Positions 19,953-29,607 of a stretch of 64,000 nt of DNA are shown here, piece by piece. The notes under the pieces were generated by a model. That model was not told the DNA's origin. It did no database searches and saw nothing but the letters and a program-made list of their open reading frames with translations. Both the position numbers and the translations under genes were made by a program. Every line of letters starts with the position of its first letter. Within the stretch, counting starts at the first letter, position 1. This DNA is from Rheinheimera maricola (GTDB taxonomy: Bacteria > Pseudomonadota > Gammaproteobacteria > Enterobacterales > Alteromonadaceae): the NCBI RefSeq assembly GCF_016918075.2, contig NZ_JAERPS020000001.1, positions 124,001 through 188,000 on the forward strand, read 5' to 3'.

Positions 19953-21155
19953 ATGGCGGATTGGGAGCTGGCTTTAGCGGAATTAAAACGTGGTTGCGAA
20001 GAGATTCTGCTTGAAGAAGAGCTAATTACCAAATTAAAACAAGGCAAGCCCCTAAAAATAAAGGCTGGCTTTGACCCAACAGCACCTGATTTGCATTTGG
20101 GCCACACCGTCTTGATCAATAAATTGCGTACTTTTCAGCAGCTAGGTCACGAGGTTATTTTTTTAATCGGCGATTTTACCGGCCTAATCGGCGACCCAAC
20201 GGGCAAAAATGTCACCCGCAAGCCACTAACCCGCGAAGAAGTGCTGGCCAATGCTGAGACCTACAAAGAGCAGGTGTTCAAGATTCTTGACCCGGCTAAG
20301 ACCCGTGTGGCGTTTAACTCTGAGTGGATGAATGAGTTAGGGGCTGCCGGCATGATTAAACTGGCCGCTCGACAGACGGTAGCCCGTATGTTGGAGCGTG
20401 ACGATTTTAAAAAACGTTATGCCAACAACCAGTCTATTGCTATTCATGAATTTTTATATCCGCTGGTGCAGGGCTGGGATTCAGTGGCACTTGAAGCAGA
20501 CGTTGAAATGGGTGGTACCGATCAGCGCTTTAACCTGTTAATGGGCCGTGAGTTGCAAAAAGACGAAGGCCAGCGCCCGCAAACGGTAATGATGGTGCCG
20601 TTGCTTGAAGGGCTGGATGGCGTACAAAAGATGTCCAAATCGCTGGGCAACTATGTCGGTATTACCGATGCGCCAAACGATATGTTCGGCAAGATTATGT
20701 CTATTTCTGACGAGTTGATGTGGCGCTACTACGATTTACTCAGTTTTAAACCACTTGAAGAAATCAGTGGTTTAAAGCAGCAGGTATCAGCTGGTGCCAA
20801 CCCGCGCGACGTAAAAATATTGCTTGCGAAAGAAATTATTGCCCGTTTCCATGATGACGCTGCAGCAGAAGCGGCACATCAGGATTTTACCCAGCGCTTT
20901 AGTAAAAATGCCTTACCGGATGACATTCCTGAGGTTGCGGTAACCGCTGACGCAGATACGATGCCGATTGCGAATCTGTTAAAGGAAGCCGGCCTGGTAG
21001 ACAGCACTTCAGAGGCTATCCGCATGATCAAACAAGGTGCGGTTAAGTTAAACGGTGAAACCAAAGTAGAAGACTCCCGGCTTGAAGTCGTCAAAGGCAG
21101 CTGCGACATTTACCAGGTAGGTAAGCGCAAGTTTGCCAAAATTAGCTTAATTTAA
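19953..21155 (+). CDS. tyrS: Tyrosine-tRNA ligase
   Basis: 400 residues from ATG 19953. AGGAG at 19942-19946 is six bases before this ATG but abuts the ATG at 19947, so 19953 is the better start. Class I synthetase: [13 protein letters not shown] (HIGH-type motif near residue 40), KMSKS near 229, and a C-terminal S4 RNA-binding domain ([14 protein letters not shown]). It belongs to the HLGH type of TyrRS common in proteobacteria rather than the E. coli TyrS type. TAGAAT at 19905-19910 may be its -10. Confidence 0.97.
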   Translation: MADWELALAELKRGCEEILLEEELITKLKQGKPLKIKAGFDPTAPDLHLGHTVLINKLRTFQQLGHEVIFLIGDFTGLIGDPTGKNVTRKPLTREEVLANAETYKEQVFKILDPAKTRVAFNSEWMNELGAAGMIKLAARQTVARMLERDDFKKRYANNQSIAIHEFLYPLVQGWDSVALEADVEMGGTDQRFNLLMGRELQKDEGQRPQTVMMVPLLEGLDGVQKMSKSLGNYVGITDAPNDMFGKIMSISDELMWRYYDLLSFKPLEEISGLKQQVSAGANPRDVKILLAKEIIARFHDDAAAEAAHQDFTQRFSKNALPDDIPEVAVTADADTMPIANLLKEAGLVDSTSEAIRMIKQGAVKLNGETKVEDSRLEVVKGSCDIYQVGKRKFAKISLI

Positions 21156-21164
21156 TTGCACTTA

Positions 21165-21190
21165 GCACAACACCTCTGCGGGTGTTGTGC
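21165..21190 (+). terminator. Hairpin after tyrS
   Basis: Perfect 10-bp stem GCACAACACC/GGTGTTGTGC with a six-base loop, ten bases after the tyrS stop. The downstream tract (ATCTCTTCTG) is only moderately T-rich, so termination may be partial. Confidence 0.6.
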
Positions 21191-21285
21191 ATCTCTTCTG
21201 CAACCCTACTCAGCGTTTAAGCCTCGTACTGTCGGGCGGATCGACTACACTGTAGTTAATCACAGCCATTAATACGAGGTATATT

Positions 21286-24003
21286 ATGACCACGCCCAAC
21301 CCTTATGCCGACGCTCTTAAAGTAAACAAACAGCAGTATGGCATTTTTAGCCTGAATAAGGCGCAAGCGCAGTTTGGTGATATCAGCCGCTTACCGTTTT
21401 CGTTAAAAGTGCTGTTGGAAAACCTGTTACGTAACCTGGATGGTGACACCGTAACTGAAGCCGATATTCAGGCGTTGGTCGACTGGCAAAAAACCGGTAG
21501 CTCTGAGCGTGAAATCGCTTTTCGTCCGGCACGGGTATTAATGCAGGATTTTACCGGTGTACCAGCCGTTGTCGATTTAGCGGCTATGCGTGCCGCGGTG
21601 GCTGCGCTGGGTGAAGACCCGAATAAGGTAAACCCGTTATCACCGGTGGATTTAGTGATTGACCACTCGGTGATGGTCGACCGTTATGCCACAGAGCAGG
21701 CTTTTACTGAAAACGTCGATATTGAAATGCAACGTAACCATGAGCGCTATGCATTTTTACGTTGGGGGGCTAAAGCCTTTGCTAACTTTCGCGTAGTGCC
21801 ACCGGGTACTGGCATTTGTCATCAGGTAAATCTGGAGTATTTAGGTCAAAGCGTATGGGCGCAGCAAACCGACGAAGGTATGCTGGCTTATCCGGACACG
21901 TTGGTGGGCACTGACTCGCACACAACCATGATTAACGCCCTTGGCATTTTGGGCTGGGGCGTCGGCGGCATTGAAGCTGAGGCCGCTATGTTGGGACAGC
22001 CGGTATCGATGATCATTCCGGAAGTGGTTGGCTTTGAATTTACCGGCGCACTGCAAGCCGGTATTACCGCAACGGATCTGGTACTTACTGTTACGCAAGT
22101 GCTGCGTAAGCATGGTGTAGTGGGCAAGTTTGTCGAGTTTTTCGGCGATGGTCTGGACCAGTTGTCATTGGCAGATCGTGCCACTATCGCCAATATGGCA
22201 CCGGAATACGGTGCAACCTGCGGCTTTTTCCCTGTTGATCAGATAACACTGGATTACCTGCAGTTAACCGGCCGCGATGCGGCAGTCATTGCCAGAGTTA
22301 AAGCGTATAGTCAGGCGCAGGGTTTGTGGCGGGAGCAAGGTTCTAAGCCCATTTTTACCGATACCTTGCACCTTGACTTAAGCACTGTGGTAGCGTCATT
22401 GGCCGGGCCTAAGCGGCCCCAGGATAAGGTGACGTTAACTGAACTGAAACAGCACTGTAGTGATGCTGTCGCGCTTGATTTGAAAGTCAGCCCAGCGCGT
22501 GATGCAGAAATGGTCAATGAAGGTGCGGCGCAGCCAGAGGTGAAACAGCCTGACCGCAGCTTTGAACTGGATGGCCGGCGTATACAACTGGATAGCCATG
22601 CGGTAGTTATAGCTGCTATTACGTCCTGCACCAATACATCAAACCCCAGTGTGTTAATGGCAGCCGGTTTATTAGCCCAAAATGCTGTAGCCAAAGGGTT
22701 GAAACGGCAACCCTGGGTAAAAAGTTCGCTGGCGCCGGGTTCTAAAGTGGTTACCCGCTATCTGCAACAGGCCGGGCTTATGCAACCGCTTGAGCAATTG
22801 GGATTTTACCTGGTGGGTTACGGTTGTACTACTTGTATCGGCAACTCCGGGCCATTAGCTAAACCCATTGAAAACGCCATCAGTAGTGCTGATTTAAATG
22901 TGTCTGCAGTGTTGTCGGGTAACCGTAACTTTGAAGGTCGCATTCATCCGTTAGTGAAATCAAACTGGCTGGCTTCACCGCCTTTGGTGGTGGCTTATGC
23001 GCTGGCCGGCACGGTCAATATTGATTTAAGTGCAGAGCCATTGGGGCAGGACAGAGATGGTAATGATGTCTACTTAAAAGATATCTGGCCTGACAGCAAA
23101 GCGGTTGCTGCAGCAGTATCTAAAGTTAACAGTGCAATGTTCAGCAAAGAATATGCTCAAGTGTTTGATGGCGACGAAAGTTGGCAGGCTATTGCGGTGC
23201 CACAGGCTAAAACTTATGCCTGGCCGGAGTCTACCTATATCCGTCAACCTGATTTTTTTCGTGGTCTTAGCCGAAAACCAAAGCCGGTGGCCGATATAGT
23301 GGGTGCCCGTTTATTGGCAATATTGGGCGATTCTGTTACGACTGATCACATTTCACCGGCCGGTTCAATCAAGCAAAGCAGCCCTGCCGGTCAGTATCTG
23401 ATGGATCATGGTATCGACAAAGCCGATTTTAATTCATACGGTTCAAGGCGCGGTAACCATGAAGTCATGGTGCGCGGTACTTTTGCCAATGTACGTATTC
23501 GCAATGAAATGCTGCCGGACACTGAAGGTGGCGTAACCCGGCATTATCCCTCCAAAGAGACGATGTCGATTTTTGATGCCGCCATGCGTTATCAGCAGCA
23601 AGAGCTGCCGTTAATCGTGGTAGCAGGTAAAGAGTATGGTACCGGCTCATCGCGTGATTGGGCAGCTAAGGGCACATTAATGCTGGGAGTGCGTGCCGTG
23701 CTGGCCGAATCGTTTGAACGTATTCACCGCTCCAATTTAATTGGTATGGGCGTGCTGCCGCTACAATTTGTGCCCGGTACAGAAAGGAAAACGCTGAAGT
23801 TAAGCGGTGAAGAAAGCATTACGCTGCGTGGCTTAAATAACCTGAAGCCACGACAAAAGCTGCAGCTGATTATAACCTATGCCGACGGCGCTAAACAGGA
23901 AGTCGATGTGCATTGCCGCATAGATACCGGCAATGAGCTGGCATATTATCAGCACGGCGGTATTTTGCATTATGTGCTGCGACGGATGATAGGCGAGGCG
24001 TAA
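21286..24003 (+). CDS. acnA: Aconitate hydratase A
   Basis: 905 residues, full length for AcnA. Converts citrate to isocitrate in the TCA and glyoxylate cycles. Iron-sulfur ligands are in TSCTNTSNPSV (near 445) and GYGCTTCIGNSG (near 513); the swivel domain has GDSVTTDHISPAG and GSSRDWAAKGT. GAGG lies ahead of the ATG. A small palindrome ACTACA-C-TGTAGT (21244-21256) lies 30 bp upstream and could be an operator, but I do not recognise it. AcnD is the alternative, but the length and the Cys-region spacing read as AcnA. Confidence 0.95.
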   Translation: MTTPNPYADALKVNKQQYGIFSLNKAQAQFGDISRLPFSLKVLLENLLRNLDGDTVTEADIQALVDWQKTGSSEREIAFRPARVLMQDFTGVPAVVDLAAMRAAVAALGEDPNKVNPLSPVDLVIDHSVMVDRYATEQAFTENVDIEMQRNHERYAFLRWGAKAFANFRVVPPGTGICHQVNLEYLGQSVWAQQTDEGMLAYPDTLVGTDSHTTMINALGILGWGVGGIEAEAAMLGQPVSMIIPEVVGFEFTGALQAGITATDLVLTVTQVLRKHGVVGKFVEFFGDGLDQLSLADRATIANMAPEYGATCGFFPVDQITLDYLQLTGRDAAVIARVKAYSQAQGLWREQGSKPIFTDTLHLDLSTVVASLAGPKRPQDKVTLTELKQHCSDAVALDLKVSPARDAEMVNEGAAQPEVKQPDRSFELDGRRIQLDSHAVVIAAITSCTNTSNPSVLMAAGLLAQNAVAKGLKRQPWVKSSLAPGSKVVTRYLQQAGLMQPLEQLGFYLVGYGCTTCIGNSGPLAKPIENAISSADLNVSAVLSGNRNFEGRIHPLVKSNWLASPPLVVAYALAGTVNIDLSAEPLGQDRDGNDVYLKDIWPDSKAVAAAVSKVNSAMFSKEYAQVFDGDESWQAIAVPQAKTYAWPESTYIRQPDFFRGLSRKPKPVADIVGARLLAILGDSVTTDHISPAGSIKQSSPAGQYLMDHGIDKADFNSYGSRRGNHEVMVRGTFANVRIRNEMLPDTEGGVTRHYPSKETMSIFDAAMRYQQQELPLIVVAGKEYGTGSSRDWAAKGTLMLGVRAVLAESFERIHRSNLIGMGVLPLQFVPGTERKTLKLSGEESITLRGLNNLKPRQKLQLIITYADGAKQEVDVHCRIDTGNELAYYQHGGILHYVLRRMIGEA

Positions 24004-24009
24004 CAAAAA

Positions 24010-24037
24010 GCAACGCGCCGCCGGGCAGGCGCGTTGC
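24010..24037. terminator. Bidirectional terminator between acnA and mscS-type gene
   Basis: Perfect 10-bp stem GCAACGCGCC/GGCGCGTTGC with an eight-base loop between two convergent genes; AAAAA precedes it (T run for the minus-strand gene). Confidence 0.8.
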
Positions 24038-24044
24038 GATTTCA

Positions 24045-25334
24045 TTATTCTGATGCTGTTGGCAATGTGCCCGACTTAACATGCAAGTCGCGCTGCGGGT
24101 AGGGGATGGTAATCGCAGCTTGCTTAAAGGCGCGCCAGATAGCGACATTAATATCCGATTTTACCGTGTCGGCACCGTATTCCGGGTCTGCTATCCATAC
24201 CCGCAGTTCGAGTTCAATGCCGTTGTCGGCAAAGCTTTTCAGCATCACTGTTGGCGCCGGTTCATTAAGTACCCGTGAGGATTTATTGGCGCACTGTAAC
24301 ATCAGTGCCATGGCTTGCTCCGGATCGTCGTCGTAACTTACCTGCACCAGAATTTTTACCCGCACATTGCGGTCTTCATAGCTCCAGTTTATTACCTCTG
24401 AGGTGATAAGGTTCTCGTTCGGGATCAACGTATCAACTCCTTCGCGGTTACGCACCACCACATAGCGGGCTTTGAGTTCGTGCACCCAGCCAAAGTTATC
24501 GCCAACTGAAATAACATCGCCTGGTTTGACACTGCGATCCAGCACCAAAATAAAGCCGCTGATAAAGTTTGACGCAATACGTTGTAAGCCAAAACCTAAG
24601 CCTACGCCCAGCGCCCCGCCAAATACCGCCAGCGAGCTAAGATTAATACCCACGGCGTTTAACGCAATTAAAAACGCGATGGTAATCAGCAAAAACTTAC
24701 TAAATTTGCTAAAGCCTACCTGCATGCTAGGGCTGACATGTTTAGCTTTTTTTAACTGCTGGTTTAGTAGCTCTGCCAGCCATAAAGCCAGTGTAAAGGC
24801 CAGGACAATTACCAGCGTAAGTTTTACTGCACCCAGCAGCGATATGCGGCTTTCACCCAGTGTAAAGGCCAGGGCATCCATCAACTGCATTAGCGGGGTT
24901 AACCAGTCTGCCAGATGCAATACCACTAGCAGCCAGATGGTAATGGCAATAACGGGCTCTGCCGATTTAACCAATGGACTGGACAAAAACGCTTTGCGCA
25001 AAATATATACCAGCAGACGAATAACTCCCAACGCCAGTGCAATAGGAATGAATAGCTGCAACAGGTTTTGGCTTAACTGATACTGAGCAAACATTCCACT
25101 ACTGATAGCCAGTAGAGTTGCCAGACTAAACGGAAGTAAAATACGGTCAGAGCTACGCAGCGCCATATGGCGTAAGCCCTGACCACCGCTGTCGCGTAAG
25201 CGTTGGCCGACTAATCGGTTAACAAGTACTGCCAGTAACAGACAACCAGCTATTGCTGCTAGCTGATACCAGAGTGAGGCCTGCTGCAATTGGATGACAA
25301 GCTGCTGCCACCAGATTAAAAATTTTTCTAGCAT
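24045..25334 (-). CDS. Mechanosensitive ion channel of the MscS family
   Basis: 429 residues. About five membrane helices, the last being the glycine/alanine-rich pore helix (LAVFGGALGVGLGFGLQ near 240), then the MscS beta domain with RSVKPGDVISVG and LIPNENLITSEVINWS, and the C-terminal alpha-beta domain. Opens on membrane tension during hypo-osmotic shock. Larger than classic MscS (286) because of extra N-terminal helices, as in YnaI-like channels. Single gene, convergent with acnA. Confidence 0.93.
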   Translation of the reverse strand: MLEKFLIWWQQLVIQLQQASLWYQLAAIAGCLLLAVLVNRLVGQRLRDSGGQGLRHMALRSSDRILLPFSLATLLAISSGMFAQYQLSQNLLQLFIPIALALGVIRLLVYILRKAFLSSPLVKSAEPVIAITIWLLVVLHLADWLTPLMQLMDALAFTLGESRISLLGAVKLTLVIVLAFTLALWLAELLNQQLKKAKHVSPSMQVGFSKFSKFLLITIAFLIALNAVGINLSSLAVFGGALGVGLGFGLQRIASNFISGFILVLDRSVKPGDVISVGDNFGWVHELKARYVVVRNREGVDTLIPNENLITSEVINWSYEDRNVRVKILVQVSYDDDPEQAMALMLQCANKSSRVLNEPAPTVMLKSFADNGIELELRVWIADPEYGADTVKSDINVAIWRAFKQAAITIPYPQRDLHVKSGTLPTASE

Positions 25335-25446
25335 AGGTTTTTCAATTAACTAAGTTGTTGTTTTACCTTAGCAGAAAAGCGCGGCTGCGCCCATTGTTCT
25401 GTGCTGTTTGGTTACGAACTATAGTTAAAGTTGCATTTTACGAAAA

Positions 25447-25476
25447 TTGCGCTAAAGTGATATCAAAATAATATCA
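25447..25476 (+). promoter_or_regulatory. Promoter with overlapping inverted repeat before the SPFH gene
   Basis: TTGCGC (25447-25452), 16-base spacer, TAATAT (25469-25474). A perfect inverted repeat TGATAT-N7-ATATCA (25458-25476) covers the spacer and the -10. An operator for the ribbon-helix-helix protein encoded second in this operon is an inference. Confidence 0.5.
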
Positions 25477-25494
25477 TATCAAGAGGGTTTTACA

Positions 25495-26349
25495 ATGTTG
25501 CAGGAACGCATGATTAATAGCAAAGGTGGTTTTGGCATGATAGGCATTTTGTTGCTATTGCAACTGACTGCTGTTGCCGGTGTGGCAATATTGCCGGGAT
25601 TATTAAAAATAGTGGCATTGCTATTGGTTATAGCGGTGTTTATTTGTTGGTTTGGTTTTTATATGGTGCACCCAAACCAATCAGCAGTATTACAGCTGTT
25701 TGGCCGCTATGTCGGTACTGACTTGAATAACGGCCTTCGTTGGTCTAACCCACTGTATAGCAAGCAAAAAGTGTCATTGCGAGTCCGTAATTTCGAAAGC
25801 AGTAAAATGAAGGTAAATGACAATGCCGGTAACCCGGTAGAAATTGCTGCTGTGGTGGTGTGGAAAGTAGTCGATAGCGCCGAAGCTGTGTTTGAAGTCG
25901 ATAACTATGAGAACTTTGTCAATATTCAAAGCGAGTCGGCAATTCGTCATCTGGCTTCCAGTTATGCTTATGATGCCGGCAATGATGAATCGATAAGCCT
26001 GCGCAGTAGTACTGATGAAGTAACAGAGCTATTAAAGCAGGAAATCCAGGCACGATTAAATAAAGCCGGGGTGCAGGTGCTGGAAGCGCGTATCAGCCAT
26101 TTAGCTTATGCGCCGGAAATTGCCAGCGCGATGTTGCAGCGTCAGCAGGCGGCCGCGATAGTAGCCGCCCGCCAGCAAATTGTTGAGGGCGCTGTGGGCA
26201 TGGTAGAAACCGCATTACAGCGTTTGTCTGAGCGCAATGTGGTTGAGCTGGATGATGAGCGTAAAGCGGCGATGGTCAGTAATTTGCTGGTGGTATTGTG
26301 CGGTGATCATCATGTGCAACCGATAGTAAATGCCGGCACGTTATATTAA
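25495..26349 (+). CDS. SPFH (band 7/stomatin-like) membrane protein
   Basis: 284 residues. Two hydrophobic segments near the N-terminus (about 16-32 and 36-56), then an SPFH domain ([20 protein letters not shown], then [21 protein letters not shown]), ending in an Ala/Gln-rich helical region ([19 protein letters not shown]) that in stomatin-like proteins drives oligomerisation. Such proteins organise membrane microdomains and associated proteases, but the partner is not known here. GAGGG seven bases before ATG 25495. The RHH gene begins 11 bp after its stop; this SPFH plus Arc-like pairing appears conserved in related bacteria. Confidence 0.9.
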   Translation: MLQERMINSKGGFGMIGILLLLQLTAVAGVAILPGLLKIVALLLVIAVFICWFGFYMVHPNQSAVLQLFGRYVGTDLNNGLRWSNPLYSKQKVSLRVRNFESSKMKVNDNAGNPVEIAAVVVWKVVDSAEAVFEVDNYENFVNIQSESAIRHLASSYAYDAGNDESISLRSSTDEVTELLKQEIQARLNKAGVQVLEARISHLAYAPEIASAMLQRQQAAAIVAARQQIVEGAVGMVETALQRLSERNVVELDDERKAAMVSNLLVVLCGDHHVQPIVNAGTLY

Positions 26350-26360
26350 CGGGAGTTGTT

Positions 26361-26552
26361 GTGGCCAAAAAAGCCTTCGCCTTACGTCTGGATGAAAAGA
26401 TGCTCAGCGCCTTACAGCGTTTTGCCGATGATGAGTTTCGTAGCATTAACGGCCAGATAGAGTATCTTCTGCATGAGGCACTGAAAAAGGCCGGTCGTTT
26501 GCCTGTGGCGAAAAAGGACAATACTGAACCAGATAATGAGGTCGGTAGCTAA
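26361..26552 (+). CDS. Arc-family ribbon-helix-helix protein
   Basis: 63 residues from GTG 26361 (GGGAG five bases upstream). AFALRLDEKMLSALQRFAD then SINGQIEYLLHEAL is the strand-helix-helix fold of Arc/MetJ-type DNA-binding proteins; the tail is acidic and disordered. Probably acts as a dimer or tetramer on the operon promoter. Its last four bases overlap the end of the convergent AEC transporter gene. Confidence 0.85.
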   Translation: MAKKAFALRLDEKMLSALQRFADDEFRSINGQIEYLLHEALKKAGRLPVAKKDNTEPDNEVGS

Positions 26553-27451
26553 TGCAGCAGCCAGGACACCAGCGGTAGGGTAAGCAGGCCGGCTAAAATA
26601 CCTAAACCTATAATGCCGCTAACCAGGCGGGGCGCCAGCCCCGCCATTATTGCAATAGCGCCGGCCGATATCATCGGTGGCATCGCCGCCTGAAACACAC
26701 TGATATTTACCGCCGTACCGCTGTAGCCCAGGCTAAACCACAGCAACGCAGCTAACGCCGGCATCATTACCAGCTTAATACCCAGCGCACTTAGCAGCGG
26801 TGATATTTCGCTCTTACTGAATTTAACTGTTAAGGCAAAACCCACCGCCACCATTACTACTGGTACCAGGGTTGCGGCTAAGTTATCAATTAACTGTATT
26901 GCCAGAGGTGGGTATTCGCTACCGCGCAGTAATAAACCCAAAGCCAGCGCAATAAAAGACGGGAAGGTGATGATTTTTAATGTAATGCCTTTTACGGTGG
27001 GTTTGGCTGCCGTGGGGCTGTAAAGCGCTGCAACGATAGTGACATAAATCGCCAAAGCAATAAAAGAGCCTACCTGATCGTATACTACGGCGTAAGGCAT
27101 AGCCGCACTACCAAACAGCGCCTGCGTCATCGGAAAGCCTAAAAAAGAAGTATTACCCAGCGGCAGCACAATCAGTAAAGCGCCGGTAACCTCGCGCGAC
27201 CAATGCAGCAGTCGGCTTAACAGTAACACGGTGCCGACTACTACTAACAGTAAGAACCACGGTGTAATCGCCGGTATTAACAGCTCGGCAGAAAATTGCA
27301 GCTGCGGCACATTTTTTAAAATCAGTGCCGGTAGCGCCACATACAGCACATACATATTCAACGCTATGCCGCTATTTTCTGGCATGGTGGGCAAGCGGCG
27401 CAGCAGTACGCCTATCAGCAGATACGCCAGTACCAGTAGAAAGTTATCCAT
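26549..27451 (-). CDS. AEC (auxin efflux carrier) family transporter
   Basis: 300 residues with about ten membrane helices in two halves, including GNTSFLGFPMTQALFG near 105 and AAMPPMISAGAIA near 255, typical of AEC permeases. Substrate is unknown; family members export organic acids or amino acids. The start overlaps the stop of the upstream GIY-YIG gene by eight bases, so the two are translated together. Confidence 0.88.
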   Translation of the reverse strand: MDNFLLVLAYLLIGVLLRRLPTMPENSGIALNMYVLYVALPALILKNVPQLQFSAELLIPAITPWFLLLVVVGTVLLLSRLLHWSREVTGALLIVLPLGNTSFLGFPMTQALFGSAAMPYAVVYDQVGSFIALAIYVTIVAALYSPTAAKPTVKGITLKIITFPSFIALALGLLLRGSEYPPLAIQLIDNLAATLVPVVMVAVGFALTVKFSKSEISPLLSALGIKLVMMPALAALLWFSLGYSGTAVNISVFQAAMPPMISAGAIAIMAGLAPRLVSGIIGLGILAGLLTLPLVSWLLH

Positions 27452-27719
27452 CAGATCTCACTTTTTTATAGCGGGCAACCAGTGCCAGTTTGGCTGTTCT
27501 GGGTAGTTGTTTTAGTTGATATTCAGCTTTAGCCGCCGTGCTTTTATCGGCAACAGCTTGCTGGTACACCAGGGTTAATGGCCCTTTGCCACGTAGTGCC
27601 TTAGCACCGCCGGTCAGCTCGCCGCTATGCTGGCGCAGCCGCCGCACAGGGTCGGTACTGATGCCGGTATACAACAGGCCGCTGCTGGTTTGCACCATAT
27701 ATAAATACCAGTTGCTCAC
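27444..27719 (-). CDS. GIY-YIG domain protein (YhbQ/UPF0213-like)
   Basis: 91 residues. WYLYMVQTSSGLLYTGIS carries the GIY-YIG pattern (YMV...YTG), followed by DPVRRLRQH with the conserved arginine. Small stand-alone members of this family occur widely and may act on nucleic acids; function is not firmly known. Upstream of, and overlapping, the AEC gene. Confidence 0.88.
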   Translation of the reverse strand: MSNWYLYMVQTSSGLLYTGISTDPVRRLRQHSGELTGGAKALRGKGPLTLVYQQAVADKSTAAKAEYQLKQLPRTAKLALVARYKKVRSDG

Positions 27720-27831
27720 GAGGTTAACTCCGTGCTGTGCTGTTCTGTTATACTGCGCGCTTTAAGCCGTGAGCTGTGCTTCATCGCAATAACGGCAACG
27801 GTAGTTAAGTTTTGGCAAAACAGGAATTTTA

Positions 27832-29082
27832 ATGTCATTTCAATCTCTCGCCCTGGCGGCGCCTATTTTACGTGTTCTGTCAGAGCAAGGCTACGATGCG
27901 GCCACCCCGGTGCAGTTGCAAAGTATCCCGGTAATTCTGGCCGGAAAAGACGTATTAGCGGGGGCGCAAACCGGCACCGGTAAAACGGCCGCCTTTACTT
28001 TACCGTTGCTGCAGCAAATGCTCAATGCGCCAAAGGTCGTAGCGCCAAATCAGGTGCGGGTACTGGTGCTAACGCCCACCCGCGAGCTGGCGCAGCAAGT
28101 GTATGATAATGTACGCAAGTATAGCCAGTACCTGAGCACGCGTTCAGCGGTGTTTTATGGCGGCGTATCGATAAGGCCGCAATATGATGAGGCAGAGCTG
28201 GGGCTGGATATCCTGGTGGCGACACCGGGCCGGCTAATTGACCACCTGCACCAGAAAACCGTCGATTTATCTGTGCTTGAGGTGCTAGTGCTGGATGAAG
28301 CGGATCGCATGCTGGATATGGGCTTTATTGTCGATATTAAACGCATTATGGCCAAGCTGCCGGCTAAACGGCAAACGTTGCTGTTTTCAGCAACCTATTC
28401 CAGCGAAATTAAACAGCTGGCCGATGAACTGTTAAACAGCCCGCAATTAATCGAAGTGGCGGCAACCAATGCCACGGCCGAGCGGGTTGAGCAACTGGCG
28501 TATTTAGTCGACAAACACCGCAAGCGCGAACTGCTGTCGCATGTGATTGGTAAAAACAACTGGCCACAGGTGTTAGTGTTTGTGCGTACCAAACATGGTG
28601 CTGACCGCCTGGCTAAACAGCTGGCAAAAGACGGCTTAAAAAGCGCGGCTATTCATGGCGATAAAAGCCAGGGTGCCCGCACAAAAGCATTGGCTGATTT
28701 TAAAGCCGGCAGTGTGCGTATTTTGGTAGCGACCGATATTGCCGCCCGCGGCCTGGATATTAACGAGCTGCCGTATGTGGTGAATTATGATTTACCACAA
28801 GTGTCGGAAGACTATGTGCACCGCATCGGCCGTACTGGCCGTGCCGGTAACAGCGGTGTGGCGCTAACGCTGATCACCCCGGAAGAAATAAAAGCACTGC
28901 AGGACATAGAAAAGCTTATTCAGCAGGTGATCACCGCTACAGTGTTACCCGGTTACGAGCACGACCCAACCTTTGTTGCACCAGAGCAAGCGCAGGCGCG
29001 CCATGGTGACGGGCCGAAAAAGCCGGCAAAGAAAGGTATGCTTAAAGCCAAGTTGCGCGCTAAGGCCTTAGGTAAGGCATAA
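27832..29082 (+). CDS. rhlE: RhlE-type DEAD-box RNA helicase
   Basis: 416 residues. Q motif region ([10 protein letters not shown]), motif I AQTGTGKT, Ia PTRELAQQ, motif [36 protein letters not shown], then a short basic Lys/Ala-rich tail (about 390-416). Remodels RNA, with roles in ribosome assembly and RNA decay known for RhlE. Monocistronic with its own terminator 22 bp downstream. Confidence 0.94.
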   Translation: MSFQSLALAAPILRVLSEQGYDAATPVQLQSIPVILAGKDVLAGAQTGTGKTAAFTLPLLQQMLNAPKVVAPNQVRVLVLTPTRELAQQVYDNVRKYSQYLSTRSAVFYGGVSIRPQYDEAELGLDILVATPGRLIDHLHQKTVDLSVLEVLVLDEADRMLDMGFIVDIKRIMAKLPAKRQTLLFSATYSSEIKQLADELLNSPQLIEVAATNATAERVEQLAYLVDKHRKRELLSHVIGKNNWPQVLVFVRTKHGADRLAKQLAKDGLKSAAIHGDKSQGARTKALADFKAGSVRILVATDIAARGLDINELPYVVNYDLPQVSEDYVHRIGRTGRAGNSGVALTLITPEEIKALQDIEKLIQQVITATVLPGYEHDPTFVAPEQAQARHGDGPKKPAKKGMLKAKLRAKALGKA

Positions 29083-29103
29083 AAGCTGTAAAGCCTAAAG
29101 CTA

Positions 29104-29128
29104 AGCAGACCATAGAGTCTGCTTTTTT
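29104..29128 (+). terminator. Terminator of rhlE
   Basis: Stem AGCAGAC/GTCTGCT with a six-base loop, followed by TTTTTT. Confidence 0.9.
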
Positions 29129-29149
29129 AGTCACTTACATTTCTCCCTG

Positions 29150-29178
29150 TAGACGAATTTAAATTATTGGTCTATATT
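29150..29178 (+). promoter_or_regulatory. Putative promoter of the toxin-antitoxin operon
   Basis: TAGACG (29150-29155), 17-base spacer, TATATT (29173-29178), about 30 bases before the antitoxin start. Xre-type antitoxins normally repress such promoters; no clear inverted repeat was found here. Confidence 0.5.
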
Positions 29179-29208
29179 GAGGCTAATTGGTTCAGGCATG
29201 AGGTGGTT

Positions 29209-29607
29209 ATGCAAGCCGTGCAACTCGACAAACAAAGCCAGCGCCACAGCGCCGCTACCGGACTTAAAACAGTATTTGCCATTTTGGATAAATGGCAATG
29301 CTCGCCTGAGCAAATTCAGCGTATTTTGCAAATCTCCAAAGCGGCGTATTACAAGTACCGCAATGATCCTTACTGCGCCAGCCTGACCCAAGACCAGATA
29401 GAGCGCATCAGCTATGTGCTAAACATTCACAGTAGTCTGCGGCTGCTGTTCGACAACCCGCAAAACCTGTATGGTTTTATGGCACTGCCAAACCATAACC
29501 CGTTTTTTAATGGTAACAGCCCGCTGGATATTATCAGCACTGGTCAGTTTGGCGCATTGTACGAAACCTTTAAACATATCGACGCGCTGCGTGGTGGCAT
29601 GTGGTAA
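29209..29607 (+). CDS. Xre/MbcA/ParS-type antitoxin
   Basis: 132 residues from ATG 29209 (GAGG five bases upstream); an in-frame TTG at 29167 is a weaker choice. An N-terminal helix-turn-helix (SPEQIQRILQISKAAYYKYR) is followed by the MbcA/ParS toxin-binding domain (RISYVLNIHSSLRLLFDNPQNLYGF and PNHNPFFNGNSPLDIISTG). Neutralises the RES-domain partner and represses the operon. The toxin gene overlaps its last seven bases. Confidence 0.9.
   Translation: MQAVQLDKQSQRHSAATGLKTVFAILDKWQCSPEQIQRILQISKAAYYKYRNDPYCASLTQDQIERISYVLNIHSSLRLLFDNPQNLYGFMALPNHNPFFNGNSPLDIISTGQFGALYETFKHIDALRGGMW

Noticed and set aside
21244..21256. Operator for acnA (ACTACA-C-TGTAGT)
   Set aside because: Too short a palindrome to assign, and it matches no regulator I know; mentioned under acnA only.
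24472..25080. 202-codon plus-strand open frame opposite the MscS gene
   Set aside because: Shadow frame rich in Ser/Thr/Pro from the reverse of a hydrophobic protein; no independent support.
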